Of a stretch of 64,000 nt of DNA, positions 27,995-36,162 are shown piece by piece; position 1 is the first letter of the stretch, and every line of letters starts with the position of its first letter. This DNA is from Streptomyces flaveolus (GTDB lineage: Bacteria; Actinomycetota; Actinomycetes; Streptomycetales; Streptomycetaceae), in assembly GCF_014648815.1 (NCBI RefSeq), contig NZ_BMRV01000002.1, positions 1-64,000 of the forward strand, written 5' to 3'. The notes below the pieces were generated by a model. It had not been told where the DNA came from. It saw only the letters and a list, made by a program, of their open reading frames with translations, and did not search any database. A program made the translations under genes and the position numbers.

Positions 27995-28067
27995 GGAAAA
28001 CAGCTCCCTGGTACGGCTTTGCTGTGGTGGAGATGTGGGCCGTGCGCGAAGGCGCGGCCGGAGAGTG

Positions 28068-28102
28068 GACGGGCGGGGGCGCCATCGGCTCCCCCGCCCG
28101 TC
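28068..28102 (-). terminator. intra-operon hairpin after the DUF6230 gene
   Basis: A perfect 12-bp stem (28068-28079 and 28091-28102, 11-nt loop) lies just after the minus-strand stop at 28112 and before the next start at 27994. It probably attenuates, leaving the first gene more abundant than the next two. Confidence 0.6.
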
Positions 28103-28111
28103 AGCGAGTGC

Positions 28112-28744
28112 TTAGTAGCACTCCTTGACACCCTTGGACAGCGACATCTTCAGACCGCTGAGCTTGAAGGTTCCGGCGGTGGTCGCCCACGCCGTCTGCT
28201 TCACGTTCTTCAGCGTGGCCGAGTCGGCCTGCTGCGAGAACCCGTACGGGTTCGCGGTGTCGCCCTTCTTGATGCCGGGACCCTTGGTGGCGTCCTTGGC
28301 GGCCACACCGATGTCGATGCCGCGGAAGGTGGCATCGGCCTCGAGCTGCTCGACGTCGATGTACAGGTTCTCGGCCTCGACCGGGGTGCTGCCACCGCCC
28401 GCCTTGAGCATCAGGCTGACCGAACCGATCAGCGGGATGTCCGGGGTGACCACGGACTGGCACATGCCCTTGATGGACGCGGACTTGAACGCCGAGACGG
28501 CGACGGGGTGAGCCGTCTTCTGTCCGTCGAGCGTGTAACCCGAGTCGATCGCCCCGTACTGGACGAAGCCCGTACCGTCGAGCTGCTCCGCCGTCACCTT
28601 GAACGACTGGCCGGAAACGCTGAACGACGCGGCCAGGGCACCCTGCGCCAGCGCCACGCCTATCGCGGCCGTCGCGGCCACGCTGGGCACCATGACGACG
28701 GCGAACCGCTTCCATCTGGTCCCGCCACGCACCTGGGACTCCAT
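28112..28744 (-). CDS. DUF6230-type exported protein
   Basis: A 210-residue secreted or surface protein. The N terminus RWKRFAVVMVPSVAATAAIG then VALAQGALAASFSVSGQ is a Sec-type signal with cleavage probably near ALA-AS. The mature part is beta-rich and has two cysteines (GMCQSVVTPDIP and the penultimate Cys of GVKECY), which could form a disulfide. ATG 28744 follows AAGGAGG. Similar proteins are often annotated as cholesterol esterase in Streptomyces, but no catalytic motif is visible here, so that label should not be used. First gene of a three-gene operon. Confidence 0.82.
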   Translation of the reverse strand: MESQVRGGTRWKRFAVVMVPSVAATAAIGVALAQGALAASFSVSGQSFKVTAEQLDGTGFVQYGAIDSGYTLDGQKTAHPVAVSAFKSASIKGMCQSVVTPDIPLIGSVSLMLKAGGGSTPVEAENLYIDVEQLEADATFRGIDIGVAAKDATKGPGIKKGDTANPYGFSQQADSATLKNVKQTAWATTAGTFKLSGLKMSLSKGVKECY

Positions 28745-29395
28745 ATTTCCTCCTTCTCGGACGTACATCTCCTGGCCTCGGCCCGCCGCCGGATCGGCGG
28801 CTCGGCCTGGCAGGGATGGGAGAAGTGCTACGTCCTCGGGAAGGAGAGCGCCCGCGCTCGGCGGCACGTACAACGCGCCCGAATCACCGGCGATCACCCC
28901 CGAGCGACAACCACTGGTCGCGCCTGACACGCATCACGCACAACCCTGCTGGACAGGCTTCACCGGGTGGGTGAAGACCCCCCTGCCCAAGAGCCGGCCC
29001 ACTGCCGCCGGCTCTGCTCGGTGGGGACCCAGGAACCCCCGCGACCCGATTGGCTTTCGGGGTACGGGAATGGACCGAGCGTCGCCGATCGTGGTGCATT
29101 CTCGCCGCCGACACAAGGGGTTCATTACTCGCTAGTAACGGCCGGATAACCGCGGGACGACACACCGGTCCCGGACGGCGACGCTGGGTGTGCCATGAGG
29201 GCGGAACAAAACTATTGATCGCTGGACAGAATCCGACAGAACGACGTCTGCGACTTACTGGCAGTAACAGCGGCCGCGATTACCAAGATTTGGTAAAGCG
29301 CGGCCGCACTGACGTCTCGTCGGCAGTTCTCCCACTCGGGCATCACCCGGCCGGACGGTCCGCGACCGCCCGGCGAACGGGCCCCGGAGCGCCCT
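28745..29395. promoter_or_regulatory. 651-bp gene-free region with TTAC/GTAA dyads
   Basis: No convincing gene is present; open frames here are out-of-frame shadows without ribosome-binding sites. It holds the promoter of the minus-strand DUF6230 operon at its left end. Three dyads are visible: TTACT-4-AGTAA (29125-29138), TTACTG-1-CAGTAA (29255-29267) and TTACCAA-3-TTGGTAA (29280-29296). The last is nested between GCGGCCGCG and CGCGGCCGC arms (29270-29278, 29299-29307). The nested one could also be a terminator for the gene ending at 29396. Confidence 0.5.
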
Positions 29396-30373
29396 CTAGA
29401 ACAGGGCGCGGGCGAGTGCCCTGCGCGCCGCGGTCACCCGCGGATCGTCGGCACCGACCACCTCGAACAGCTCCAGCAGCCGCATCCGTACGGCGTCCCG
29501 GTCGTCCCCGGCCGTGCGGCGCACCGTGTCGACGAGCCGGCCGAAGGCGTCCTCGACGTGCCCGCCCACCAGGTCCAGGTCGGCGGCGGCGATCTGCGCC
29601 TGCGCGTCGTCCGGCTTGTCGGCCGCGTCCTGACGGACCCGCTGCGGGTCGGCGTCCTGCACGCGCTGGAGCAACTCGGCCTGGGAGAGGCCCAGTTTGG
29701 CCTCGGTGTTGCCCGGGTCGTCGCTGAGCACGTTCTTGTACGCGCGGACGGCGCCGGCCAGGTCCCCGGCGTCCAGCGCCTGCACCGCGGCCTCCAGTGC
29801 CGCGTCGTGCGGTCCGGCCGGACGCTCGGGGGCGGCGGCCCGCTCCGCGCCCGGCTCCGCCTCCGGGTCGACGACGAGGCCGGTCAGGCCGAAGCGCTGC
29901 TCGGCGACCTGCACCAGCTGGTCCAGGGTCTGACGGATCTGCGCCTCACCGGCGGCGCCCTGGAAGAGAGGCAGCGCCTGTCCGGCCACGACCGCGAACA
30001 CGGCCGGGATGCCCTGGACGCCGAACTGCTGCATCAGCATCTGGTTGGCGTCGACGTCGATCTTGGCAAGGAGGAAGCGCCCGTTGTACTCGACGGCGAG
30101 CCGCTCCAGGACGGGGCTCAACTGCTTGCAGGGCTCGCACCACTCGGCCCAGAAGTCGATGACGACCGGGACCTCGGTGGAACGCTGCAGGACGTCGCTC
30201 TCGAAGCGGGCCTCGTCGACGTCGATGACGAGATCGGCCGGGGAGACGCCCCCCGCTCCACCGTGCCGGGCGGCCTCGGCGCGCGCCTGCTCCGCCTTGG
30301 CCTTGGCCTCCTGGGCCGCCTTCACCGCGGCGAGGTCGACGACCCCGCTCATGGACATGTTCCGTGGCTGCAT
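29396..30373 (-). CDS. thioredoxin-TPR protein, CnoX/YbbN type
   Basis: A 325-residue cytoplasmic protein. Residues 1-45 are a charged Ala-rich linker. A thioredoxin domain (about 50-160) has active site FWAEWCEPCKQLSPVLERLA and the GIPAVFAV cis-Pro loop. The C-terminal half is helical with TPR-like repeats (ALDAGDLAGAVRAYKNVLSD, NTEAKLGLSQAELLQRVQ). This order matches CnoX/YbbN holdases, which pass clients to chaperonins. The CEPC motif differs from the redox-inactive form in E. coli and could be redox-active. ATG 30373 follows GGGGAGG at 9 nt. It is divergent to a TetR gene. Confidence 0.92.
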   Translation of the reverse strand: MQPRNMSMSGVVDLAAVKAAQEAKAKAEQARAEAARHGGAGGVSPADLVIDVDEARFESDVLQRSTEVPVVIDFWAEWCEPCKQLSPVLERLAVEYNGRFLLAKIDVDANQMLMQQFGVQGIPAVFAVVAGQALPLFQGAAGEAQIRQTLDQLVQVAEQRFGLTGLVVDPEAEPGAERAAAPERPAGPHDAALEAAVQALDAGDLAGAVRAYKNVLSDDPGNTEAKLGLSQAELLQRVQDADPQRVRQDAADKPDDAQAQIAAADLDLVGGHVEDAFGRLVDTVRRTAGDDRDAVRMRLLELFEVVGADDPRVTAARRALARALF

Positions 30374-30518
30374 GGGTCTATCCTCCCCTGTCCTGCGCGC
30401 GTGTGTGAAAAGCGGTGTGAAAGCCCGCCCTGACGTGTGCCGTCGGCACGGTTGTCCGGCGCCGGGTCCCCACCCTGCGCCCGTGGTCGTCGCTCGGGCA
30501 CGGGCGTACCCGCGCTTT

Positions 30519-30535
30519 CGCTACGAGTCGTAGCG
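30519..30535. promoter_or_regulatory. 17-bp palindrome, candidate TetR operator
   Basis: CGCTACGA-1-TCGTAGCG is a perfect 8-bp inverted repeat in the divergent gap between the thioredoxin-TPR gene (start 30373) and the TetR gene (start 30623). Compact palindromes of this size are typical TetR-family operators. Confidence 0.6.
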
Positions 30536-30622
30536 TAATGCCATGACGGCCCGTCGGAACACCCCGCCCCGGTGATCTCCCTCACGGCCGGCGGGCCCAA
30601 ACGCGCCGGTTATGGTCGGGAC

Positions 30623-31264
30623 ATGCAGAGCAGCACCCCCGCCGGCCGTGCCGGGCGCCCGCGCAGCGCCGCCGCGGACACCGCGATCCTGGCCGCGACA
30701 CGGGCGGCCCTGGTGGACCTCGGCTGGTCGAAGCTCACCCTGGGAGACGTGGCGACGCGGGCCGGGGTTGCCAAGACGACCCTGTACCGCCGCTGGGCGG
30801 GCAAGAACGAACTCGTCGTGGACGCGGTCGCGGAGCTCTTCGACGAACTCGAACTGCCCGACCTCGGTTGCCTGGCCGCCGACATCGAGGGCGTCGTGCT
30901 GCAGTTCGCGGCGATCCTGGCCCGGCCGGAGGCCAAGAGCGGGCTGATGGCGGTGGTGGCCGAGTCCACGCGTGACGACGCGCTGCGCGAACGCATCCGC
31001 GCCTCCATCGTCGACCGGCAGAAGCGCCTGGTGCTGGAGGGCAGGGCCCGCGCCCAGGCGCGCGGCGAGCTGCCCGCCGAGACCGACCCGGCCGAGGCCG
31101 CCCGCACCGCGGACCTCGTCTTCGACGTGGTGGCGGGTGCGGTGGTGCACCGCACCCTGGTCAGCGCGGAACCGGCGGACGGCGAGTGGGTACGGGGGTT
31201 CACCCAGGTACTGCTGTGGGGCCTGACCGCTCAGCCGCCCGACCGGCCCGCCCCCACCTCCTGA
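30623..31264 (+). CDS. TetR-family transcriptional regulator
   Basis: A 213-residue TetR protein. The N-terminal HTH (about 12-60) has AILAATRAALVDLGWSKLTL, DVATRAGVAKTTLYRRWAGK and NELVVDAV. The ligand domain matches the TetR_C_16/AcrR-like class (MAVVAESTRDDALRERIRAS, DLVFDVVAGAVVHRTLV). ATG 30623 lies 6 nt after TATGGT (30611-30616), suggesting a leaderless mRNA. The palindrome at 30519-30535 may mediate autoregulation. Converges on icmA with a 40-base gap. Target unknown. Confidence 0.92.
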   Translation: MQSSTPAGRAGRPRSAAADTAILAATRAALVDLGWSKLTLGDVATRAGVAKTTLYRRWAGKNELVVDAVAELFDELELPDLGCLAADIEGVVLQFAAILARPEAKSGLMAVVAESTRDDALRERIRASIVDRQKRLVLEGRARAQARGELPAETDPAEAARTADLVFDVVAGAVVHRTLVSAEPADGEWVRGFTQVLLWGLTAQPPDRPAPTS

Positions 31265-31304
31265 CCGACCGGGACCCGACCGGCCTTTCGACCTGGACCG
31301 GCGG

Positions 31305-33005
31305 CTAGAAGCCCGCCGGCTCCGTGTACACCCCCCACTCGTCCCGCAGCACCCCGCAGATCTCCCCGAGCGTGGCCTCGGCCCGCACCGCGTCCAGCAT
31401 CGGCTCGATCATGTTCCCGCCGGACCGCGCCGCGGCGAGCATCGCGTCCAGCGCGGAGCGCACGGCCGCGTCGTCCCGGGCCCCCTTGCGCTCGCCCAGC
31501 ACCCGCACCTGCTCGCGCTCGACCTCGTGGCTGACCCGCAGGATCTCCAGGTCACCGGTGACGGAGCCGGTGTGGACGTTGACGCCGACGACCTTCTTGT
31601 CGTCCTTCTCCAGCGCCTGCTGGTAGCGGAAGGCGGACTCGGCGATCTCGCCGGTGAACCAGCCGTCCTCGATGCCACGCAGGATGCCGGAGGTGATCGG
31701 GCCGATGGGGTGCTGCCCGTCCGGGTGGGCGCGCAGCCCGCGCTCCTTGATCTGCTCGAAGATCTTCTCCGCGTCCGCCTCGATCCGGTCCGTGAGCTGC
31801 TCGACGAACCAGGAACCGCCCAGCGGGTCGGCGACGTTGGCGACGCCGGTCTCCTCCATCAGCACCTGCTGGGTCCGCAGGGCGATCTCGGCGGCCTGCT
31901 CGCTGGGCAGGGCGAGGGTCTCGTCCAGGGCGTTGGTGTGCAGGGAGTTGGTCCCGCCGAGCACGGCTGCCAGCGCCTCCACGGCGGTGCGGACGACGTT
32001 GTTGTACGGCTGCTGGGCGGTCAGCGAGACCCCGGCGGTCTGGGTGTGGAACCGCAGCCACTGCGCCTTCTCGCTCTTCGCGCCGTAGACGTCCCGCATC
32101 CAGCGCGCCCAGATGCGCCGGGCCGCGCGGAACTTGGCGATCTCCTCGAAGAAGTCGACGTGCGCGTCGAAGAAGAAGGACAGCCCGGGCGCGAAGACGT
32201 CGACGTCCAGCCCCCGGCTGAGCCCCAGCTCGACGTACCCGAAACCGTCCGCCAGCGTGTACGCCAGCTCCTGCGCGGCCGTCGCCCCGGCCTCGCGGAT
32301 GTGGTACCCGGAGACGGAGAGCGGCTTGTAGGCGGGGATGCCGGCCGCGCAGTACTCCATCAGGTCGCCGATGAGGCGCAGGTGCGGCTCGGGCTGGAAG
32401 AGCCACTCCTTCTGGGCGATGTACTCCTTGAAGATGTCCGTCTGGAGCGTGCCGTTGAGCACGGAGGCGTCGACGCCCTGCCGCTCGGCGGCGACGAGGT
32501 ACATGCAGAACACGGGTACGGCGGGCCCACTGATCGTCATGGAGGTCGTCACGTCGCCGAGCGGGATGTCCTTGAACAGCACCTCCATGTCGGCGGCCGA
32601 GTCGATGGCGACCCCGCAGTGCCCGACCTCGCCCAGCGAGCGCGGGTCGTCGGAGTCGCGGCCCATCAGCGTCGGCATGTCGAAGGCGACGGAGAGCCCC
32701 CCTCCGCCGTTGCGGAGGATCATCTTGTACCGCTCGTTGGTCTGCTCGGCGTTCCCGAACCCGGCGAACTGCCGGATGGTCCACGTCCGCCCTCGGTAGC
32801 CGGTGGGATACAGCCCCCGGGTGAAGGGGTACTCCCCCGGCCACCCGATCCGCTCGAACCCCTGGTACCGGTCCCCGTCCCGGGGCCCGTACACCGGCTC
32901 CACGGGATCGCCGGAGAGCGTGGTGAAGTCGGCGTCACGCTTGCGCGCGGCGTCGTAGCGAGCCTGCCACCGACGGCGGCCTTCTTCTATGGCGTCAGCG
33001 TCCAT
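31305..33005 (-). CDS. icmA: isobutyryl-CoA mutase large subunit
   Basis: A 566-residue B12-dependent acyl-CoA mutase large subunit; it lacks the cobalamin-binding domain, which is on a separate small subunit (IcmB) not in this window. It interconverts isobutyryl-CoA and n-butyryl-CoA, linking valine catabolism and polyketide precursor supply. Diagnostic residues for isobutyryl-CoA over methylmalonyl-CoA are present: Phe80 in [10 protein letters not shown] (Tyr in methylmalonyl-CoA mutase) and Gln198 in EYIAQKE (Arg in methylmalonyl-CoA mutase). Other motifs are [20 protein letters not shown] and [19 protein letters not shown]. The length equals that of known IcmA proteins. A strong dyad covers the promoter. 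Confidence 0.96.
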   Translation of the reverse strand: MDADAIEEGRRRWQARYDAARKRDADFTTLSGDPVEPVYGPRDGDRYQGFERIGWPGEYPFTRGLYPTGYRGRTWTIRQFAGFGNAEQTNERYKMILRNGGGGLSVAFDMPTLMGRDSDDPRSLGEVGHCGVAIDSAADMEVLFKDIPLGDVTTSMTISGPAVPVFCMYLVAAERQGVDASVLNGTLQTDIFKEYIAQKEWLFQPEPHLRLIGDLMEYCAAGIPAYKPLSVSGYHIREAGATAAQELAYTLADGFGYVELGLSRGLDVDVFAPGLSFFFDAHVDFFEEIAKFRAARRIWARWMRDVYGAKSEKAQWLRFHTQTAGVSLTAQQPYNNVVRTAVEALAAVLGGTNSLHTNALDETLALPSEQAAEIALRTQQVLMEETGVANVADPLGGSWFVEQLTDRIEADAEKIFEQIKERGLRAHPDGQHPIGPITSGILRGIEDGWFTGEIAESAFRYQQALEKDDKKVVGVNVHTGSVTGDLEILRVSHEVEREQVRVLGERKGARDDAAVRSALDAMLAAARSGGNMIEPMLDAVRAEATLGEICGVLRDEWGVYTEPAGF

Positions 33006-33012
33006 ACTTCGA

Positions 33013-33036
33013 ATTTACTAGGACGTCCAAGTAAAT
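33013..33036 (-). promoter_or_regulatory. 24-bp dyad operator over the icmA promoter
   Basis: ATTTACT and AGTAAAT arms (33013-33019, 33030-33036) flank GGACGTCC (33021-33028); only one base pair (33020/33029) breaks the symmetry. The dyad starts 8 bp upstream of the icmA ATG and overlaps the expected -10 region, so a bound regulator would repress. The class of regulator cannot be read; the adjacent MarR gene (33475-33984) or a TetR protein are candidates. Confidence 0.75.
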
Positions 33037-33079
33037 GTCGATGGGGTACCGCCGTACGGGTGTCCGTACGGCGGTGGGG

Positions 33080-33418
33080 TCAGGCCTTGGCGGGCGCCGG
33101 TGCGGGCCGGGCGACCTTGGCGTCCAGCTCCCGGCTGATCTTCCGCTCCACGAAGAAGGCGGCCGTCGGGACGGTCCCCGCGAGCAGCACCCAGAGCTGC
33201 TTCTTGACCGGCCACTTCGCCTTGGAGCCCAGGTCGAAGGCGAAGACGAGGTAGATGACGTACAGCCAGCCGTGGGCGATGCTGACGACCCGGGTGAAGT
33301 CGGCGGCGCCGTCCATCTCCAGGGCGTACTTGGCGATCATGCCCAGGCACAGGGCGATCAGCAGGACACCGGTGACGTACGCCATGACGCGGTAGCGGGT
33401 CAGCACGCTCTTTTTCAT
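33080..33418 (-). CDS. DUF3817-type small membrane protein (copy a)
   Basis: A 112-residue integral membrane protein with about three transmembrane segments: YRVMAYVTGVLLIALCLGMI, VVSIAHGWLYVIYLVFAFDL and QLWVLLAGTVPTAAFFVERK. The HGWLYVIY and FFVERK motifs are typical of DUF3817. It has a C-terminal Ala/Pro tail. ATG 33418 begins MKKSVL. Downstream of the MarR gene and upstream of icmA; a paralogue lies at 34351-34695. Function unknown. Confidence 0.85.
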   Translation of the reverse strand: MKKSVLTRYRVMAYVTGVLLIALCLGMIAKYALEMDGAADFTRVVSIAHGWLYVIYLVFAFDLGSKAKWPVKKQLWVLLAGTVPTAAFFVERKISRELDAKVARPAPAPAKA

Positions 33419-33474
33419 GCCCACGAGCGTAACCACCCGTTTCGGGCGATCTTGCGGCGGGCCCGCCGACGGCC

Positions 33475-33984
33475 TCACTCCTCGTCGAAGTCCCCCGCCG
33501 CCACCCGCAGGGGCCTCAGCATCGCGAAGATCTCGCCGCACTCCTCGGCGTCGTACGCGCCGAGACCGAAGTCCATCGCCATGAGGTCGCGGGTGGCCGA
33601 CTCGACGACCTCGCGGCCCTTGTCGGTGATGCTGGCGAGCGTGCCGCGGCCGTCGTTGGGGTTGGGGCGCTTGTCGACCAGACCCGACCTGACCAGGCGG
33701 TCGACGGTGTTCGTCACGGAGGTGGGGTGCACCATGAGCCGTTCGCCGATCTTGGACATCGGCAGCTCGCCCGACTTGGAGAAGGTGAGCAGCACCAGCG
33801 CCTCGTAGCGCGCGAACGTCAGGCCGTAGGGCTTGACCACCGCGTCCACCTCGGCCAGCAGGATCTGGTGGGCGCGCATGATCGAGGTGATCGCCGCCAT
33901 GGAGGGGACGCCGCCCCAGCGCTGCTTCCAGAGTTCGTCGGCGCGGGCGATGGGATCGAAGGAGAGGCTGAGGGGCTTCGGCAC
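33475..33984 (-). CDS. MarR-family transcriptional regulator
   Basis: A 169-residue MarR protein. The winged helix includes LTFARYEALVLLTFSKSGELP, SKIGERLMVHPTSVTNTVDR and LVRSGLVDKRPNPNDGRGTLAS (wing with DGR). The N-terminal 30 residues before AITSIMRAHQILLAEVDAVV are an extension. It lies between two DUF3817 genes and near icmA, so acyl-CoA-linked regulation is possible. TAAGGT lies only 3 nt before ATG 33984, too close for a leaderless start from that box, so the promoter is unclear. Confidence 0.9.
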   Translation of the reverse strand: MPKPLSLSFDPIARADELWKQRWGGVPSMAAITSIMRAHQILLAEVDAVVKPYGLTFARYEALVLLTFSKSGELPMSKIGERLMVHPTSVTNTVDRLVRSGLVDKRPNPNDGRGTLASITDKGREVVESATRDLMAMDFGLGAYDAEECGEIFAMLRPLRVAAGDFDEE

Positions 33985-34060
33985 GGCATCAGACCTTACC
34001 GGCCGGTCACATGCCGGTCAGCCCCGTCTCGCCCCTCGATACCACCGCCCGCCGGCCGCG

Positions 34061-34354
34061 TCACCCGGCAAGGTGGCGCTCCACCGTCTCGACCTTGGAG
34101 GTGAGGCCGTCCGTCACACCGGGGCGGATGTCCGCCTTGAGGACCAGGGACACCCGCGGTGCCCGCGCCTCGACGGCGGCGACGGCGCGCCGGACGACGT
34201 CCATGACCTCGTCCCACTCGCCCTCGACGGACGTGAACATCGCGTCGGTGCGGTTCGGCAGCCCGGACTCGCGGACCACCCGGACCGCGTCGGCCACGTA
34301 TTCCCCGACGTCCTCGCCGACACCCAGGGGCGTCACGGAGAAGGCGACGATCAT
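34061..34354 (-). CDS. MTH1187/YkoF-type thiamine-binding-like protein
   Basis: A 97-residue protein of the MTH1187 (DUF77) fold. It starts [20 protein letters not shown] and has the family pattern [20 protein letters not shown], followed by [13 protein letters not shown]. Relatives bind thiamine-like ligands and form ferredoxin-like dimers or tetramers. ATG 34354 overlaps the stop of the upstream DUF3817 gene by 4 bases, so they are co-translated. Confidence 0.88.
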   Translation of the reverse strand: MIVAFSVTPLGVGEDVGEYVADAVRVVRESGLPNRTDAMFTSVEGEWDEVMDVVRRAVAAVEARAPRVSLVLKADIRPGVTDGLTSKVETVERHLAG

Positions 34355-34695
34355 GCGTTGACGACCCCTTCCTGGCGGGCGCGCGAGGCGATGACCGCGT
34401 TCTCGGCCTCCCGCTTGAGCTTGCGCTCGGCGAAGAAGCCGCCGGTCGGCAGCACCGAGAGGACGAAGTAGAGGGCGGCCGTACCGAAGGGCCACTTGGC
34501 GCGGTTCCAGGCGTCCGCCCAGAAGAGGACGTACAGCACGAAGAGGATGCCGTGGATCGCCCCCATGACCGGCACCGCGTTGAAGTCCGTGGTCCGCTTC
34601 AGGACCGAGCAGACGAGCAGCAGGAGGAACGAGATCGCCTCGGGGCCCGAGACCAGGCGGAGGCGGCGGAGGGCGGTGGCGGTCTTGAGGTCCAC
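34351..34695 (-). CDS. DUF3817-type small membrane protein (copy b)
   Basis: A 114-residue paralogue of the protein at 33080-33418. Transmembrane segments are around [38 protein letters not shown] and [23 protein letters not shown]. The shared HG-x-LFVLYV-like and GGFFAERK motifs confirm the family. The stop overlaps the MTH1187-type gene. ATG 34695 is preceded by AAGGTGA. It is divergent to the AIM24 cluster. Function unknown. Confidence 0.86.
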   Translation of the reverse strand: MDLKTATALRRLRLVSGPEAISFLLLLVCSVLKRTTDFNAVPVMGAIHGILFVLYVLFWADAWNRAKWPFGTAALYFVLSVLPTGGFFAERKLKREAENAVIASRARQEGVVNA

Positions 34696-34858
34696 GGGTC
34701 ACCTTCGGTGGGAGAGGGGATGGGGGCGGGATCGATCGCGAGCCGGCGCTTTGTGAACACACTCACAAGCGCCCGTCCATTGTGGCAAACCCGCGGCACG
34801 TCCGGGTGAGGGGGTCGGTGTCCCCCCGTGGGGCCTGTCGGCGGACCCATCTGACGGC

Positions 34859-34874
34859 TACGTTCTCATTTGTG
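34859..34874 (+). promoter_or_regulatory. -10 element of the AIM24 operon with leaderless start
   Basis: TACGTT (34859-34864) lies 7 nt before GTG 34872, with no ribosome-binding site. This sets GTG 34872, rather than ATG 34878, as the start. Confidence 0.55.
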
Positions 34875-35510
34875 GCGATGTTCCGACTCCAAGGCAGCAA
34901 GGTGCTCGCCGTCGACATGACCGGGGACGCCGTGAAGGCGAAGAACGGCTCGATGGTCGCGTACGACGGGGAGATGGCCTTCAAGAAGCTGAGCGGCGGC
35001 GGTGAGGGCCTCCGGGGCATGGTGACCCGGCGGCTCACCGGCGAGCAGATTACGGTGATGGAGGTGAGGGGGCAGGGGACCTGCTGGTTCGCGGACCGGG
35101 CCTCGGAGATCACCCTGGTGGGACTCCGGGGCGACAAGCTGTACGTCGAGTCCAGCAACTTCCTGGCGGCCGACGCCGGGCTGCGCACGGGCACCAGCTT
35201 CACGGGGACCCGCGGCGCCGCGCAGGGCAACGGGCTGTTCACCACGACGGTCGAGGGGAACGGACAGGCGGCGATCATGTCGGACGGTCCGGCGGTGGTG
35301 CTGCGGGTGAGCGCGCAGTACCCGCTGACCGTGGACCCCGGGGCGTACGTCGCGCACCAGGGGAACCTGCGGCAGTCCTTCCAGTCGGGTGTGACCTTCC
35401 GCACGCTGCTGGGCGAGGGCGGCGGGGAGGCCTTCCAGATCCGCTTCGAGGGCGACGGACTGGTGTACGTGCAGCCGAGCGAGCGGAACACGATCGCGGG
35501 GGACGTGTGA
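34872..35510 (+). CDS. AIM24-family protein, first of three
   Basis: A 212-residue AIM24/TRAP-like beta-sandwich protein with no signal peptide. Typical repeated strands are visible: AKNGSMVAYDGEMAFKK, LTGEQITVMEVRGQGTCWFA, YVESSNFLAADAGLRTGTSF, GNGLFTTTVEGNGQAAIM and TVDPGAYVAHQGNL. Ends GEAFQIRFEGDGLVYVQPSE. Predicted leaderless start at GTG 34872. It is followed at 1 base by a paralogue. Bacterial AIM24 proteins have been tied to tailocin/PspA-like or mitochondrial-type membrane roles only weakly; function here is unknown. Confidence 0.88.
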   Translation: MAMFRLQGSKVLAVDMTGDAVKAKNGSMVAYDGEMAFKKLSGGGEGLRGMVTRRLTGEQITVMEVRGQGTCWFADRASEITLVGLRGDKLYVESSNFLAADAGLRTGTSFTGTRGAAQGNGLFTTTVEGNGQAAIMSDGPAVVLRVSAQYPLTVDPGAYVAHQGNLRQSFQSGVTFRTLLGEGGGEAFQIRFEGDGLVYVQPSERNTIAGDV

Positions 35511-35511
35511 C

Positions 35512-36162
35512 ATGGCCTTCGAGGAAGTGAACTCCAAGATGGTCCGGGCGACCGTGAGGCCCGGGCAGCGGCTGTTCAGTCAGCGCGGCGCGATGCTCGC
35601 GTACCAGGGGGACGTGTCCTTCACCCCGAACCTGACCGGCGGCCGGGGCGGCGTCGTGTCGATGATCGGCCGCCGGGTGGCGAACGAGGACACCCCGCTG
35701 ATGACCGTCGAGGGCAGCGGCACGGTGTTCTTCGGGCACGGCGGCCACCACGTGCAGGTCGTCCACCTCTCCGGCGACACGCTGTACGTCGAGGCGGACC
35801 GGCTCCTCGCCTTCGAGGGCACCCTGGAGCAGGGGACGATGTTCCTGGGCTCGCAGGGCGGGGTCATGGGCATGGTGCGCGGCCAGGTCAGCGGGCAGGG
35901 GCTGTTCACGACCACGCTGCGCGGGCACGGCGCGGTGGCGGTCATGGCCCACGGGGGCGTCTTCGAGGTGCCCGTCACCCCGCACCGGTCGGTGCACGTC
36001 GACCCGCAGGCGTACGTCGCCCACCACGGCGACGTCCGCAACAGGCTGTCCACGGCGCTGGGCTGGCGGGACATGGTGGGGCGCGGCTCCGGCGAGGCGT
36101 TCCAGCTGGAGCTGAGCGGCAGCGGCACGGTGTACGTCCAGGCGTCCGAGGAGAAGCTGTGA
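35512..36162 (+). CDS. AIM24-family protein, second of three
   Basis: A 216-residue paralogue. It has the same strand pattern: QRGAMLAYQGDVSFTPN, PLMTVEGSGTVFFGHGG, LYVEADRLLAFEGTLEQGTM, SGQGLFTTTLRGHGAVAVM and HVDPQAYVAHHGDV, ending GEAFQLELSGSGTVYVQASE. The ATG is 1 base after the first gene's stop; the stop overlaps the third gene (GTGA). The three probably form a hetero-oligomer. Confidence 0.88.
   Translation: MAFEEVNSKMVRATVRPGQRLFSQRGAMLAYQGDVSFTPNLTGGRGGVVSMIGRRVANEDTPLMTVEGSGTVFFGHGGHHVQVVHLSGDTLYVEADRLLAFEGTLEQGTMFLGSQGGVMGMVRGQVSGQGLFTTTLRGHGAVAVMAHGGVFEVPVTPHRSVHVDPQAYVAHHGDVRNRLSTALGWRDMVGRGSGEAFQLELSGSGTVYVQASEEKL

Noticed and set aside
28599..29135. 178-residue plus-strand frame in the region upstream of the DUF6230 gene
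   Set aside because: It begins inside the signal-peptide region of the minus-strand gene, has no ribosome-binding site and no recognisable domain.
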